DNA from: Acidobacteriota bacterium
Lineage (GTDB): Bacteria > Acidobacteriota > Terriglobia > 20CM-2-55-15
Reading direction: 5' to 3'
Assembly (NCBI GenBank): GCA_003223895.1
Contig: QHXD01000033.1
Span: 1-18,085, forward strand
DNA length: 18,085 nt
Below are positions 1-7,524 of this stretch, piece after piece. The position numbers were made by a program, and so were the translations under genes. A model generated the notes under the pieces. It had not been told where the DNA came from and searched no databases. It worked only from the letters and a program-made list of their open reading frames with translations. Numbering within the stretch: position 1 is the stretch's first letter; each line of letters opens with the position of its first letter.

Positions 1-2
1 TC

Positions 3-62
3 GGCAGGACTACGTTCGAAAGAGCCGGGCAGTCGAATCGCGGACATTGGAGGTTGTCGTGA
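3..62 (+). CDS. possible 3' end of an upstream gene
   Basis: One frame is open from the window edge to a TGA at 60-62. That stop overlaps the GTG start of the next gene as GTGA, a typical coupled-operon junction. The visible residues (GRTTFERAGQSNRGHWRLS) are too few to recognise a family. Two other frames are also open here, so the assignment rests only on the neat overlap. Confidence 0.3.
   Translation, partial: GRTTFERAGQSNRGHWRLS
49..53 (+). promoter_or_regulatory. ribosome binding site deciding the NHL gene start
   Basis: GGAGG lies 5 nt before GTG 59. This favours GTG 59 over the in-frame TTG at 47, which would place the ribosome site inside the gene. Confidence 0.6.
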
Positions 63-1195
63 ACATTTCGCAAAGCCGCCGGGAATTCCTCCAGTACGGC
101 ACGCTACTGTTGGCGCGGACCGCCTTTGCTCAGAGCGTGGCTGCAGGCCGGGTCACTACTGTCGTGGGAACAGGAGCGAGGGGCGTCGCCCTGGAGGGCG
201 ACGCCCCAGACCACACACAGTTGAATAATCCTTTTCATATGGTGATTGGCCCGGACGGCGCCATGTACTTTTCGGATTTCGGGACCAGCAGGGTGCTTCG
301 ATGGGATTTTCGAACATCCAGGTTGTCCATTGTGGCAGGCACCGGGACGAAAGGTTTTTCCGGCGATGGCGGTCCCGCAAAGTCGGCTCAGTTGAGTGCC
401 CCTCATGAAGTGCGGTTTGACAGCAAGGGGAACCTTTACATCGACGAACGTGACAACCATATCGTCAGGCGCGTCGACATGAAGTCCGGAATCATTTCCA
501 CCGTGGCAGGAACACCGGGAAAGAACGGCTATGGCGGCGATGGCGGTCCAGCAACAAAGGCGCTCTTTAACCAGCCGCACGGCATCACGCTCGATCGGTC
601 CGATAACCTTTATATATGTGACCCCCTGAATAACCGCCTGCGCCGGGTGGACGCGAAGACAGGCATTATCACGACATTCGCGGGAAACGGTAAGGACGAT
701 CGCGCTCCTGACGAGGGCGCTTTCACGGGAACTCCGCTACCCGGACCTCGATCGCTCGAGATCACGCGCAACGGCAAATGGTATTTGGCACTCCGAGAGG
801 GCAACAGCATTTTCCTGCTCGACCCTGGAAAGAGCCGGCTCAAACGAGTCGCTGGAAATGGCGATAGCGGTTACTCTGGCGACGGCGGACCTGCCCTGGC
901 CGCCCGGTTTGGCTCATTGGGAGCGGGTGGGCTGACCGGACCCAAAGGCCTCATCATTTCCGACGATGGGGGAACAATGTACGTTGCCGACTGCGAGAAC
1001 CATGTCATCCGGAAGATCAACTTGCGCAACGGAATCATTTCAACCCTCATTGGCACCGGCCAGCGCGGCGATGGCCCCGATGGTGATCCTGCTCAATGCA
1101 AGCTCTCCCGGCCTCATGCCGTGTGCATCCACGGCCGCACGTTATATGTCGCCGACAGCGAAAACAACAGGATTCGTGCCCTGGCCATCTCATGA
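59..1195 (+). CDS. Tat-exported NHL-repeat beta-propeller protein
   Basis: This 378-aa protein begins with a Tat-type signal (SRREFLQ at residues 6-12, then a hydrophobic stretch ending in AFAQ), so export to the periplasm or cell surface is expected. The rest is a chain of NHL repeats with strands such as GNLYIDERDNHIVRRVD, DNLYICDPLNNRLRRVD, TMYVADCENHVIRKIN and TLYVADSENNRIRAL. They are separated by linkers carrying GDGGPA three times, and about five or six blades are visible, consistent with a six-bladed propeller. NHL propellers usually bind proteins or ligands; some are lyases or hydrolases, and I see no catalytic signature here. The GTG 59 start is chosen for its GGAGG. The gene ends directly against the ATG of the next gene, so the two are probably co-translated. 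The exact function is unknown. Confidence 0.85.
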   Translation: MNISQSRREFLQYGTLLLARTAFAQSVAAGRVTTVVGTGARGVALEGDAPDHTQLNNPFHMVIGPDGAMYFSDFGTSRVLRWDFRTSRLSIVAGTGTKGFSGDGGPAKSAQLSAPHEVRFDSKGNLYIDERDNHIVRRVDMKSGIISTVAGTPGKNGYGGDGGPATKALFNQPHGITLDRSDNLYICDPLNNRLRRVDAKTGIITTFAGNGKDDRAPDEGAFTGTPLPGPRSLEITRNGKWYLALREGNSIFLLDPGKSRLKRVAGNGDSGYSGDGGPALAARFGSLGAGGLTGPKGLIISDDGGTMYVADCENHVIRKINLRNGIISTLIGTGQRGDGPDGDPAQCKLSRPHAVCIHGRTLYVADSENNRIRALAIS

Positions 1196-3634
1196 ATGAA
1201 ATCTGACGCGAACGGCTCCCGCATCCTTCCTCTGCTGATCCTGCTTCTGGCGGGCAGCGGCTGCGCAGCGCTGATCTACGAAATCGTCTGGTTTCAATTG
1301 CTCCAGCTGGTGATTGGTTCGTCGGCGATTTCTCTTGGACTGCTCCTGGCCGCGTACATGGGCGGATTATGTCTGGGAAGCGCGTTGCTGCCGCGCATGG
1401 TTCCCCAGGGCCTGCACCCTTTGCGCGTTTACGGAGTGATCGAGTCCGGTATAGGGATTCTGGGTCTCATTGTGTTGTTCGCGGTTCCTCTGGTCGGCCG
1501 GATGTACGTGGCGGCCGCAGCTCAGGGCCTCATCGGACTTGTAGTGCGCGGGGTGATTGCAGCAGTCTGCCTGCTTCCGCCAACGGTGCTCATGGGAGCC
1601 TCACTGCCTGCGATCGCCCGCTGGGTCAGGACCACTCCGAAAGGTCTTTCGTGGGTGGGATTCCTTTATAGCGGAAACATCGCCGGAGCCGTGTTCGGCT
1701 GCCTCCTGGCCGGATTCTATCTGCTGCGAGTTTACGACATGGCGGTGGCGACTTACGCCGCGGCCGCCGTCAATCTGTTAGTCGCGGCGATCAGCTTTGT
1801 GGCCGCAGCTCGGTTCCCTCAGACCGCGGAGCGGGGTGTTGACGAGGAGAGCAGGCTACTCGATGCCCGCCGCTCTACCCGCAGGTGGCTCGTACTTGTC
1901 TCGATCGGCCTGTCGGGACTGTGTGCGTTGGGCGCGGAGGTTATCTGGACCCGACTGCTGTCCCTTCTGCTAGGCGGCACCGTCTACACGTTTTCGATCA
2001 TTCTGGCCGTTTTCCTGTTTGGATTGTGGGCGGGCAGCGGCGCGGGCTCTGTCCTGGCCCGGCACGCACAACATGCCTGGTCGGCACTCGCCGCTTGCCA
2101 GATTCTCCTGGCTGTTGCAATTGCATGGACCGGCTACACGCTGTCGCATTCGTTACCCTACTGGCCGATCGATCCATGGCTTTCGCTGAATCCATGGTTC
2201 AACTTCGAAATCGACCTGGTTCGCTGCGTGTGGGCAATCTTCCCGGCAACACTCTTATGGGGCGCCAGCTTTCCTTTAGCGCTGGCCGCGGCGGCGGCGC
2301 CGGGAGAAGATCCCGGAAGGCTTTCGGGAGAAATTTATGCGGCCAACACGGCAGGATCCGTCACCGGAGCGCTCCTCTTCAGTTTGGTTCTGATTCCAAC
2401 CGTGGGAACGCGTACATCACAACAATTCCTGATTGGGCTATCCGCTGTTGCAGCGGTCGCTGCAACGCTATCCGTCTCGGGCGTCCCGCGGTTGCGCGCG
2501 GCACGCTACGCAACCATAGCCGCTGCCATCGTTCTTGCCGCAGTCCTGACGCCGCTGATTTCGGAAGTACCCTGGGCAGTTGTGGCATACGGACGGCGCC
2601 TGGCGCCGATCATGCGAGCCTTTGATTTTGATCGAGAGCATCCCACAACGGTTCTTTACAGAGGCGAAGGAATCAACTCATCGTTCTTGATTGCAGAGCG
2701 TGCAGGACAGCGCCAGTTTTTCGTGAGTGGGAAGGCTGAAGCATCCACGGCACCGCTGGACATGCGCCTCGAGCGAATGATGGGACACGTGCCTGCGCTC
2801 ATTCATCCCCATCCGCGCTCCATACTTACTGTGGGATTCGGGGCGGGAGTCACTGCCGGATCGTTTGTCACGTACCCGGAAGTCGAAAACATTGTCATCT
2901 GCGAACTCGAGTCTCAAATCCCACCGGCCTCGACAAAATATTTCGGAACGCAAAACTACAACGTCCTGAATGACCGCCGGACCCGAATCGTTTACGACGA
3001 CGCCCGGCACTACATTTTTACGACGCGCGACAAGTTCGACGTGATTACGACCGATCCCATACATCCCTGGGTGAAAGGCACTTCAACACTCTATTCGAAG
3101 GAGTACTATGAATTGGTGAAAGGCCGTCTGAATCCAGGCGGCATCGTGGCGCAATGGCTTCCTATTTACGACAGCGATCCGGAAACAATCAAAACCGAGC
3201 TCGCCACATTCTTCGCAGTGTTTCCGGGCGGCACCGTCTGGAGCAACAATCTGAACGGCGACGGTTATGATCTCGTCCTGATAGGCCAGGCGGGGCCCAG
3301 CGTCCTCGATGTCGATGATGTGCAGAAGCGGCTCGACGACCCCAGCTACGCTGCTGTTTTGCAATCGTTGAGTGAAGTCGGATTTCATGCCGCAGTCGAG
3401 TTGTTCGCGACGTATGCCGGACGGGCATCGGATTTGCAGCCCCTGCTCGTCCATGCGCAAATCAACAACGACATGAACCTGCGCTTGCAGTACATAGCGG
3501 GCCTGGGACTTAACTCGATGGCGTACCAGGGAATCTATCGAACGATTCTGGCTTATCGCAGATTCCCCGACGGGCTGTTTACCGGCTCTACCGGACGGAT
3601 CGATGCGCTCCGCACGCTGCTGCGCCCACGTTGA
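1196..3634 (+). CDS. polytopic membrane protein with C-terminal spermidine-synthase-like domain
   Basis: This 812-aa protein has an N-terminal half (about residues 10-460) of roughly twelve hydrophobic helices in two MFS-like blocks; the loop between them is near 205-230. Residues about 480-680 form a spermidine/spermine-synthase-like Rossmann domain. It shows the glycine-rich nucleotide loop VGFGAGVTAG (546-555), an acidic residue after the next strand (CELE, 569-572), YDDAR (600-604) and TTDPIHPW (618-625), followed by TSTLYSKEYY. Such fusions are common in Acidobacteriota and related soil bacteria and are usually annotated as fused MFS/spermidine synthase. Whether they make polyamines is not established, and the aminopropyl donor pocket cannot be confirmed by eye. 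The ATG follows the TGA of the NHL gene with no gap and no clear ribosome site, suggesting translational coupling. A repeat element begins 6 nt after the stop. Confidence 0.85.
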   Translation: MKSDANGSRILPLLILLLAGSGCAALIYEIVWFQLLQLVIGSSAISLGLLLAAYMGGLCLGSALLPRMVPQGLHPLRVYGVIESGIGILGLIVLFAVPLVGRMYVAAAAQGLIGLVVRGVIAAVCLLPPTVLMGASLPAIARWVRTTPKGLSWVGFLYSGNIAGAVFGCLLAGFYLLRVYDMAVATYAAAAVNLLVAAISFVAAARFPQTAERGVDEESRLLDARRSTRRWLVLVSIGLSGLCALGAEVIWTRLLSLLLGGTVYTFSIILAVFLFGLWAGSGAGSVLARHAQHAWSALAACQILLAVAIAWTGYTLSHSLPYWPIDPWLSLNPWFNFEIDLVRCVWAIFPATLLWGASFPLALAAAAAPGEDPGRLSGEIYAANTAGSVTGALLFSLVLIPTVGTRTSQQFLIGLSAVAAVAATLSVSGVPRLRAARYATIAAAIVLAAVLTPLISEVPWAVVAYGRRLAPIMRAFDFDREHPTTVLYRGEGINSSFLIAERAGQRQFFVSGKAEASTAPLDMRLERMMGHVPALIHPHPRSILTVGFGAGVTAGSFVTYPEVENIVICELESQIPPASTKYFGTQNYNVLNDRRTRIVYDDARHYIFTTRDKFDVITTDPIHPWVKGTSTLYSKEYYELVKGRLNPGGIVAQWLPIYDSDPETIKTELATFFAVFPGGTVWSNNLNGDGYDLVLIGQAGPSVLDVDDVQKRLDDPSYAAVLQSLSEVGFHAAVELFATYAGRASDLQPLLVHAQINNDMNLRLQYIAGLGLNSMAYQGIYRTILAYRRFPDGLFTGSTGRIDALRTLLRPR

Positions 3635-3639
3635 TCACG

Positions 3640-3837
3640 CAGCCGCGGAGCGGCATAAGAATGTAGACACGGGCGCAAGCCCGTGGATCGAAATAGCGTG
3701 GAAATCCCGGCCCCGGTAGGGGCGCAAGATTGATGGAGTCCATTTGAGTCTTTCGCCCCTCTGGGGCTGGAAATCCAGGACAACCGTCAACCCCGGGCTT
3801 GCGCCCGGGGCTACACTCTGTCGCCGCTTCGCGGCTT
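3640..3837. repeat. 198-bp inverted-repeat element (REP-like pair, stem family B)
   Basis: The two ends are imperfect inverted copies of about 90 bp. Each has an outer AGCCGCGGAGCGGC-type stem, then GTAG (3663-3666; CTAC at 3811-3814), a GGGCGCAAGCCC hairpin, and an inner CAGCCCC/GGGGC block. The GTAG tetranucleotides face outward. No coding capacity is seen. It fills most of the gap between the membrane-protein stop and the convergent secreted-protein stop, so it may also act as a terminator, although no T-run follows the stems. A third copy of the end sequence starts at 18011. Confidence 0.8.
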
Positions 3838-3863
3838 AGAACGCAACGAGTTGACACTGCTCA

Positions 3864-4457
3864 CTACAGAGGCAGCGGGCCGCTGTTGAGGACAGCGAAC
3901 GTTGTGCCATTGAAACGCACAATCTGGGCTTGTCTGGGGGTAGCCGCCGTTGTACTCGTTGCGCGTATGGCCGGCGTAATGATCGAGAGCGTGTCTCCGC
4001 CACCGAGCCGCACATGGGATGAGGTGACTGCAAGACCTGGGAAACCCGACACGTTTGCCGGAAGGGCCTGGTTGCCGACGATGGCAATCAACCTTTGCGC
4101 GGATGTCGTTCCGGACGTCGTCGTTGTCAGTGTCGTCACGACGGCATAGATCGCCTGCGTTCCCACTCCGACCAATTCAAAACCACCGTCGAATTCGAGG
4201 GTTTGCGGCGCACCGGCGGTGTGCATCAATATCAGGCGTGTGTGCGGCGTTCCTCGTGCTCCCCGTGGAAAAAATCCGCCTGGTGTAGCAGTTGTTACGG
4301 TCGCTGTATAAGTGAATCCAGTATCGATGACGAGCAGGTTTCCACTGTCATCGACAATATTCGTGCTTTCACGGTAGACGGTTTGAGTTGTTGTGGTCTG
4401 AGACCAGCCGGCGATAGCAAATAATAAGCAGAGCAAAATAGCAGTCGTGATACGCAT
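3864..4457 (-). CDS. small secreted protein of unknown function
   Basis: This 197-aa protein starts with a clear Sec signal (MRITTAILLCLLFAIAGWSQ, cleavage probably after the SQ). The mature part is rich in Thr, Ser, Gly and Ala, with alternating hydrophobic patterns that suggest beta-strands. It has no cysteines beyond the signal and no motif I recognise. ATG 4457 is chosen because GGAGGAAG lies just upstream; a GTG at 4472 would put that site inside the gene. It stands alone, divergent from the DUF2236 gene and convergent with the repeat-filled end of the membrane-protein gene. It is likely a lineage-specific exported protein; I do not assign a function. Confidence 0.7.
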   Translation of the reverse strand: MRITTAILLCLLFAIAGWSQTTTTQTVYRESTNIVDDSGNLLVIDTGFTYTATVTTATPGGFFPRGARGTPHTRLILMHTAGAPQTLEFDGGFELVGVGTQAIYAVVTTLTTTTSGTTSAQRLIAIVGNQALPANVSGFPGLAVTSSHVRLGGGDTLSIITPAIRATSTTAATPRQAQIVRFNGTTFAVLNSGPLPL

Positions 4458-4624
4458 GTTTCTTCCTCCCACACGCCGATTACGGTAGCGCGTCTGGCTG
4501 AGTCTGGACGAGGGTCGGGAATTTTTGGATGTAAAAAGTTGTTAAAGGGGACCACGAGCACTGCAAGTCGCTGCAAGTTATTGATAAATCGCAAAACGCT
4601 GCCCAACTGGGCGAAAATGAAGGC
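4458..4624. other. divergent intergenic region
   Basis: This 167-bp gap separates two divergent genes and must hold both promoters. I see a short direct repeat CTGCAAGT (twice, near 4560-4578) and an AT-richer patch around 4580-4600. I cannot name convincing -35/-10 pairs for either gene. Confidence 0.35.
4462..4469 (-). promoter_or_regulatory. ribosome binding site of the secreted-protein gene
   Basis: On the minus strand GGAGGAAG precedes ATG 4457 with short optimal spacing, which fixes that start over the upstream GTG. Confidence 0.65.
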
Positions 4625-5443
4625 ATGGGCCCACCACTCTTCTCGCCGGCTTCCGTTTTCTGGCGCGTCAATCGTGAGTTGGCCAGCGGCCTGGCCGGCC
4701 CTCGTGCGGTGTTGATGCAGATCGCGCATCCGCTGATTGCGGCGGGCGTGGCCGAGCACAGCCAATTTCACTTGCATCGCTTCGCCCGGCTCTACCGGAC
4801 TTCGATGGCGGCCGCAGCCATCACTTTTGGAAGCCGGGATTTTGCGCTCCGGGTCATCCGGTCGATCAACCGAAGGCATCAACAGGTGCATGGTGCGCTG
4901 CGGGAACAGGCCGGCATCTTTCCTCCTGGAACGCCATACGACGCGAACGATCCGGAATTGAAACTCTGGGTCCTGAGCACGATTACCGACTCGACTCTGC
5001 TCGTGTACGATTCGTTTGTTTCACGACTTTCCAACGACGATCATGAGCGGTATTACCGCGACAGCCTGACTGTCGCCAAGCTGTTCGCGATACCCGAAAG
5101 TATGATTCCTCCCACATTCGCGGATTGCCGCTCCTACTTGAACCGCATGCTGGAAAGCAACGCCATCACCGTGAACGACACGGCTCGAGAAATTGCCCGG
5201 GCTCTTTTCTCACCGTCGATCGAAGGCACTCTTTTGTTTTTCGGAAGTGCGATCGGAATCGGCCTGCTTCCCGAACGCCTGCGGCGAGAATTTGGCTTCC
5301 GATGGAGCCGCCGGCGTGAAAGGTGGCTAGGTAGAATGGCTTCCGTCTCCAGACGGACGCGCGGGCACCTTCCGTCGATCCTATGCAGCAGCCCGATCGC
5401 GACGTTGTCTCACGTGCGCGCTCTCGTACAGAACACGGGCTAA
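4625..5443 (+). CDS. DUF2236 / MpaB-type oxygenase-like protein
   Basis: This 272-aa protein matches the DUF2236 (MpaB/latex-clearing-protein oxygenase) family pattern. Visible blocks are SVFWRVNRELA-like residues near 10-20, LMQIAHPLIAAGVAEHS (30-46), RLYRT (55-59), AITFGS (65-70), RRHQQVHG (83-90) and LWVLSTITDS (114-123). The histidines at 35, 45, 85 and 88 are candidates for haem or metal binding. The family C-terminus is present as RREFGFRW and then LPSIL...ATLSHVRAL, so the gene looks full length. Family members include haem-dependent oxygenases; the substrate here is unknown. The ATG at 4625 has only a close AAGG, so the start is less certain. Codons 213 onward lie in the left arm of a 197-bp fold-back, and the last codons run into a GTAG-palindrome repeat. 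Confidence 0.8.
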   Translation: MGPPLFSPASVFWRVNRELASGLAGPRAVLMQIAHPLIAAGVAEHSQFHLHRFARLYRTSMAAAAITFGSRDFALRVIRSINRRHQQVHGALREQAGIFPPGTPYDANDPELKLWVLSTITDSTLLVYDSFVSRLSNDDHERYYRDSLTVAKLFAIPESMIPPTFADCRSYLNRMLESNAITVNDTAREIARALFSPSIEGTLLFFGSAIGIGLLPERLRREFGFRWSRRRERWLGRMASVSRRTRGHLPSILCSSPIATLSHVRALVQNTG

Positions 5444-5675
5444 AGCCCGCGACTACATCGGTCGGTTCCATGTCTGAAATGTAGTCGCGGGCTTTAGCCC
5501 GCGTTCTGTACGAGAGCGCGCACGTGAGACAACGTCGCGATCGGGCTGCTGCATAGGATCGACGGAAGGTACCCGCGCGTCCGTCTGGAGACGGAAGCCA
5601 TTCTACCTAGCCACCTTTCACGCCGGCGGCTCCATCGGAAGCCAAATTCTCGCCGCAGGCGTTCGGGAAGCAGGC
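5262..5675. repeat. near-perfect 197-bp inverted duplication (fold-back)
   Basis: The left arm 5262-5458 and right arm 5479-5675 are reverse complements with no gaps and only two mismatches (5366 C against 5571, and 5435 A against 5502); the loop is 20 nt (5459-5478). The left arm encodes the last 60 residues of the DUF2236 protein, so it is the source. The right arm is a copy that cuts into the ComEA-like gene. Both arms include a GTAG-palindrome repeat next to the loop. Confidence 0.95.
5434..5503. repeat. REP-like inverted pair (stem family A)
   Basis: Two inverted copies of GTAG followed by CGCGGGCTTTAGCCCGCG flank the fold-back loop, with GTAG facing inward (CTAC at 5453-5456, GTAG at 5481-5484). 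The left copy has one base change in the stem (A 5435). The same unit forms the pair at 7417-7524. Confidence 0.85.
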
Positions 5676-5903
5676 GATTTTCTGGGCGTAGGCATCGCCA
5701 ACCCCCGGCAGCGTCATGAGTTCCTGCTTGCTGGCCGAATTCAGATCGATCAAAGCAGGTTTTGCAGATTTGGAAGCTGCGGGCGCGGTGGTCTGTGCCT
5801 TCGGCGCCTTGCTGGCATTACCTTTGGTCTGGGCAAACGAAGAACCGGCAAAACTAATCAAGAAAACAATCAGACTTACAGTCAGGAATCGTTTTGCGTT
5901 CAT
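5607..5903 (-). CDS. ComEA-like helix-hairpin-helix protein, C-terminally truncated
   Basis: This 98-aa protein starts with a Sec signal (residues 1-25, ending SSFAQ), followed by a Lys/Ala/Thr/Pro linker (26-49). It then enters a ComEA-type helix-hairpin-helix: LIDLNSASKQELMTLPGVG (51-69) and DAYAQKI (70-76). Secreted proteins of this kind bind DNA, in ComEA's case during uptake. From residue 77 the family sequence stops and an unrelated tail (ACFPNACGEN...) runs to a TAG. That change falls exactly at 5675, the outer edge of the right arm of the inverted duplication. The second half of the HhH unit is therefore lost, and the gene is probably a pseudogene or a chimera. ATG 5903 is preceded by GGAGGT. 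It lies 34 bp downstream of the amidohydrolase stop. Confidence 0.75.
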   Translation of the reverse strand: MNAKRFLTVSLIVFLISFAGSSFAQTKGNASKAPKAQTTAPAASKSAKPALIDLNSASKQELMTLPGVGDAYAQKIACFPNACGENLASDGAAGVKGG

Positions 5904-5907
5904 ATCG

Positions 5908-5913
5908 ACCTCC
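5908..5913 (-). promoter_or_regulatory. ribosome binding site of the ComEA-like gene
   Basis: GGAGGT on the minus strand ends 4 nt before ATG 5903. It excludes the longer reading that would start near 5990 inside the preceding amidohydrolase gene. Confidence 0.65.
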
Positions 5914-5937
5914 GTTCCTGATTGTACTTCCAAGGCA

Positions 5938-7365
5938 TCATGAACCGGGCATGCAACATGAGCCGAAGAGATTCCTTGTATACCCGGCACGCCTAAGGAC
6001 GGCGTCGCGCGAGGCCTCGACTGTCCGGCGGATCCTCGGCAAATCGACGCCCAGCAGCTTGCCGCCGCGTTTCATGAGCTTCCCTGCAATGAAAACGGTG
6101 TCGACGTTGCTGGTATCCATCAGCGTCACCACGGCGCCGGGCGCATTGTTCAGCGGTGTCACATTGATTACATCCGTCCGCAACATGATGATGTCGGCCT
6201 CCTTGCCAGGTGTGAGTGTTCCGACCTTGTGATCGAGATGGCTGTCGCGCGCGCCGTTGATCGTCGCCATCTCCAGCACCTGGCGGCACGAGAGCAGGGG
6301 CGGAATGTTCTGTTCGCCCGCCAGGGCGCGCTCGTTGAGCAGCGTGCGATGGAGGGTAAAAGTCGCCCGCATCACCGTGAACATGTCGGCTGCCATATTC
6401 GTCTCGACGTCGACGCTGAGGCTCGGCCGGACGCCATGATCGAGCGCCGTCTGAATCGGAGGCATCCCATGCCTCATCTGCATCTCGATGGCGGTTGCGA
6501 TCGAAACTTTTCCACCAGTATCGGCAATGAACTTCCAGGCAGCCTCGGTCAGCCGGACGCAGTGGATGTATTCGTTGTCCGGGCCCATCATTTTGGCGGC
6601 TCCCAATTGCTCCAACGCCGCCGCGTTACCGACGATATGGTTGACGATGGGCGCACCGACCTCCCGGGCGAGCCTCCAGACATTGGCGTCCGGGCCTCCA
6701 CCCATGGCCAGCGTCAGCAACTGGTCGTCGGACGAAAAGTACTGCGTTCGAAGCCGGCGGATGTCCTGCGGATATTTGACTCCTGGACCTACACCCTGCG
6801 AGTAGGCGAACAGCGTCCGGCGTCCCGCCTTGGCGAGGCCATCGATGCAGGCGTCGGTATGCTCCGGCGTGTGCGACACCTGTGAGGTATCGACTCCTGT
6901 CGTGACGCCCGCATTGATCTGGCTGAGGGAAGCAACGAGCTCCGAGATCTGTGCGTCTTCCGGCCTGTAGGCCGGAGTAAGGATGGCCTGAATTTCGGAA
7001 TTATAACTCTTCGGGCCTGTAAGAAGGCCGTCGGCCAGAATGCTCCGCAAGACGGTTTCATACTGGTGATGGTGCGTGTCGATGAAACCCGGCATGACGA
7101 TCATGCCCGAGGCATCAATCACCTGAGCATCCGCTTTGAGATTCGGCTGGACCGCAATGATCTTTTTGCCTTCGATCAACACGTCCGCGTTTTCGAAGTC
7201 GCCGATATTGCGGTCAAGAGTGAGCACGATGCCGCCTTTGAGCAGGGTGCGGTTGCCTCTGCCGCTTCGAACCACACTTTGGGGCTCGCCGCCGACAGCA
7301 GCCGCAACGAGTCCCACGGCGCTCGATTTCACAAACTCGCGACGCGATGTGCGCTGTTTATGCAT
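5938..7365 (-). CDS. Tat-exported amidohydrolase family metal-dependent hydrolase
   Basis: This 475-aa protein opens with a Tat signal (SRREFVKSSAVGLVAAAVGG, residues 7-26). An amidohydrolase-superfamily fold of the TRZ/ATZ or deaminase type follows. An N-terminal beta-sandwich strand is seen at 40-75. The metal motif MPGFIDTHHH (91-100) gives H98 and H100, with further likely ligands H243 (VNHIVGN), H268 (YIHCVRL) and D319 (SVDVETN). The family C-terminal block VGTLTPGKEADIIML is at 381-395. The likely reaction is hydrolysis or deamination of a small cyclic or amide compound in the periplasm; the substrate is unknown. ATG 7365 is chosen because AAGGAG lies 5 nt upstream and the Tat motif follows at once. 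Length is normal. It lies upstream of the ComEA-like gene on the same strand. Confidence 0.88.
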   Translation of the reverse strand: MHKQRTSRREFVKSSAVGLVAAAVGGEPQSVVRSGRGNRTLLKGGIVLTLDRNIGDFENADVLIEGKKIIAVQPNLKADAQVIDASGMIVMPGFIDTHHHQYETVLRSILADGLLTGPKSYNSEIQAILTPAYRPEDAQISELVASLSQINAGVTTGVDTSQVSHTPEHTDACIDGLAKAGRRTLFAYSQGVGPGVKYPQDIRRLRTQYFSSDDQLLTLAMGGGPDANVWRLAREVGAPIVNHIVGNAAALEQLGAAKMMGPDNEYIHCVRLTEAAWKFIADTGGKVSIATAIEMQMRHGMPPIQTALDHGVRPSLSVDVETNMAADMFTVMRATFTLHRTLLNERALAGEQNIPPLLSCRQVLEMATINGARDSHLDHKVGTLTPGKEADIIMLRTDVINVTPLNNAPGAVVTLMDTSNVDTVFIAGKLMKRGGKLLGVDLPRIRRTVEASRDAVLRRAGYTRNLFGSCCMPGS

Positions 7366-7369
7366 GGGG

Positions 7370-7376
7370 TCTCCTT
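7370..7376 (-). promoter_or_regulatory. ribosome binding site of the amidohydrolase gene
   Basis: AAGGAGA on the minus strand sits just before ATG 7365 and places the start at the Tat signal rather than 14 codons upstream. Confidence 0.65.
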
Positions 7377-7416
7377 CGATTATCGGGTGGAAAAATCGCG
7401 GCATCATAGTAACAAA

Positions 7417-7524
7417 CGCGGGCTAAAGCCCGCGACTACATTTGGGAACCAAATTCGTTTCCGCGTTCGTCCCCCACGTTTATCTCTACGTTGTCCCCAA
7501 TGTAGTCGCGGGCTTTAGCCCGCG
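7417..7524. repeat. REP-like inverted pair (stem family A)
   Basis: Inverted copies of the GTAG plus CGCGGGC/GCCCGCG hairpin lie at 7417-7440 and 7501-7524, separated by 60 bp of unique sequence. GTAG faces inward. The stop codon of the SGNH hydrolase gene lies inside the right copy, and the left copy sits upstream of the amidohydrolase start, where a promoter would be expected. Confidence 0.85.

Noticed and set aside
3640..3837. Insertion sequence
   Set aside because: It is too short, with no transposase frame; it is better called a non-autonomous repeat.
5434..5503. Simple rho-independent terminator after the DUF2236 gene
   Set aside because: The stems are GC-rich but no T-run follows, and the same unit recurs elsewhere as a mobile-looking repeat.
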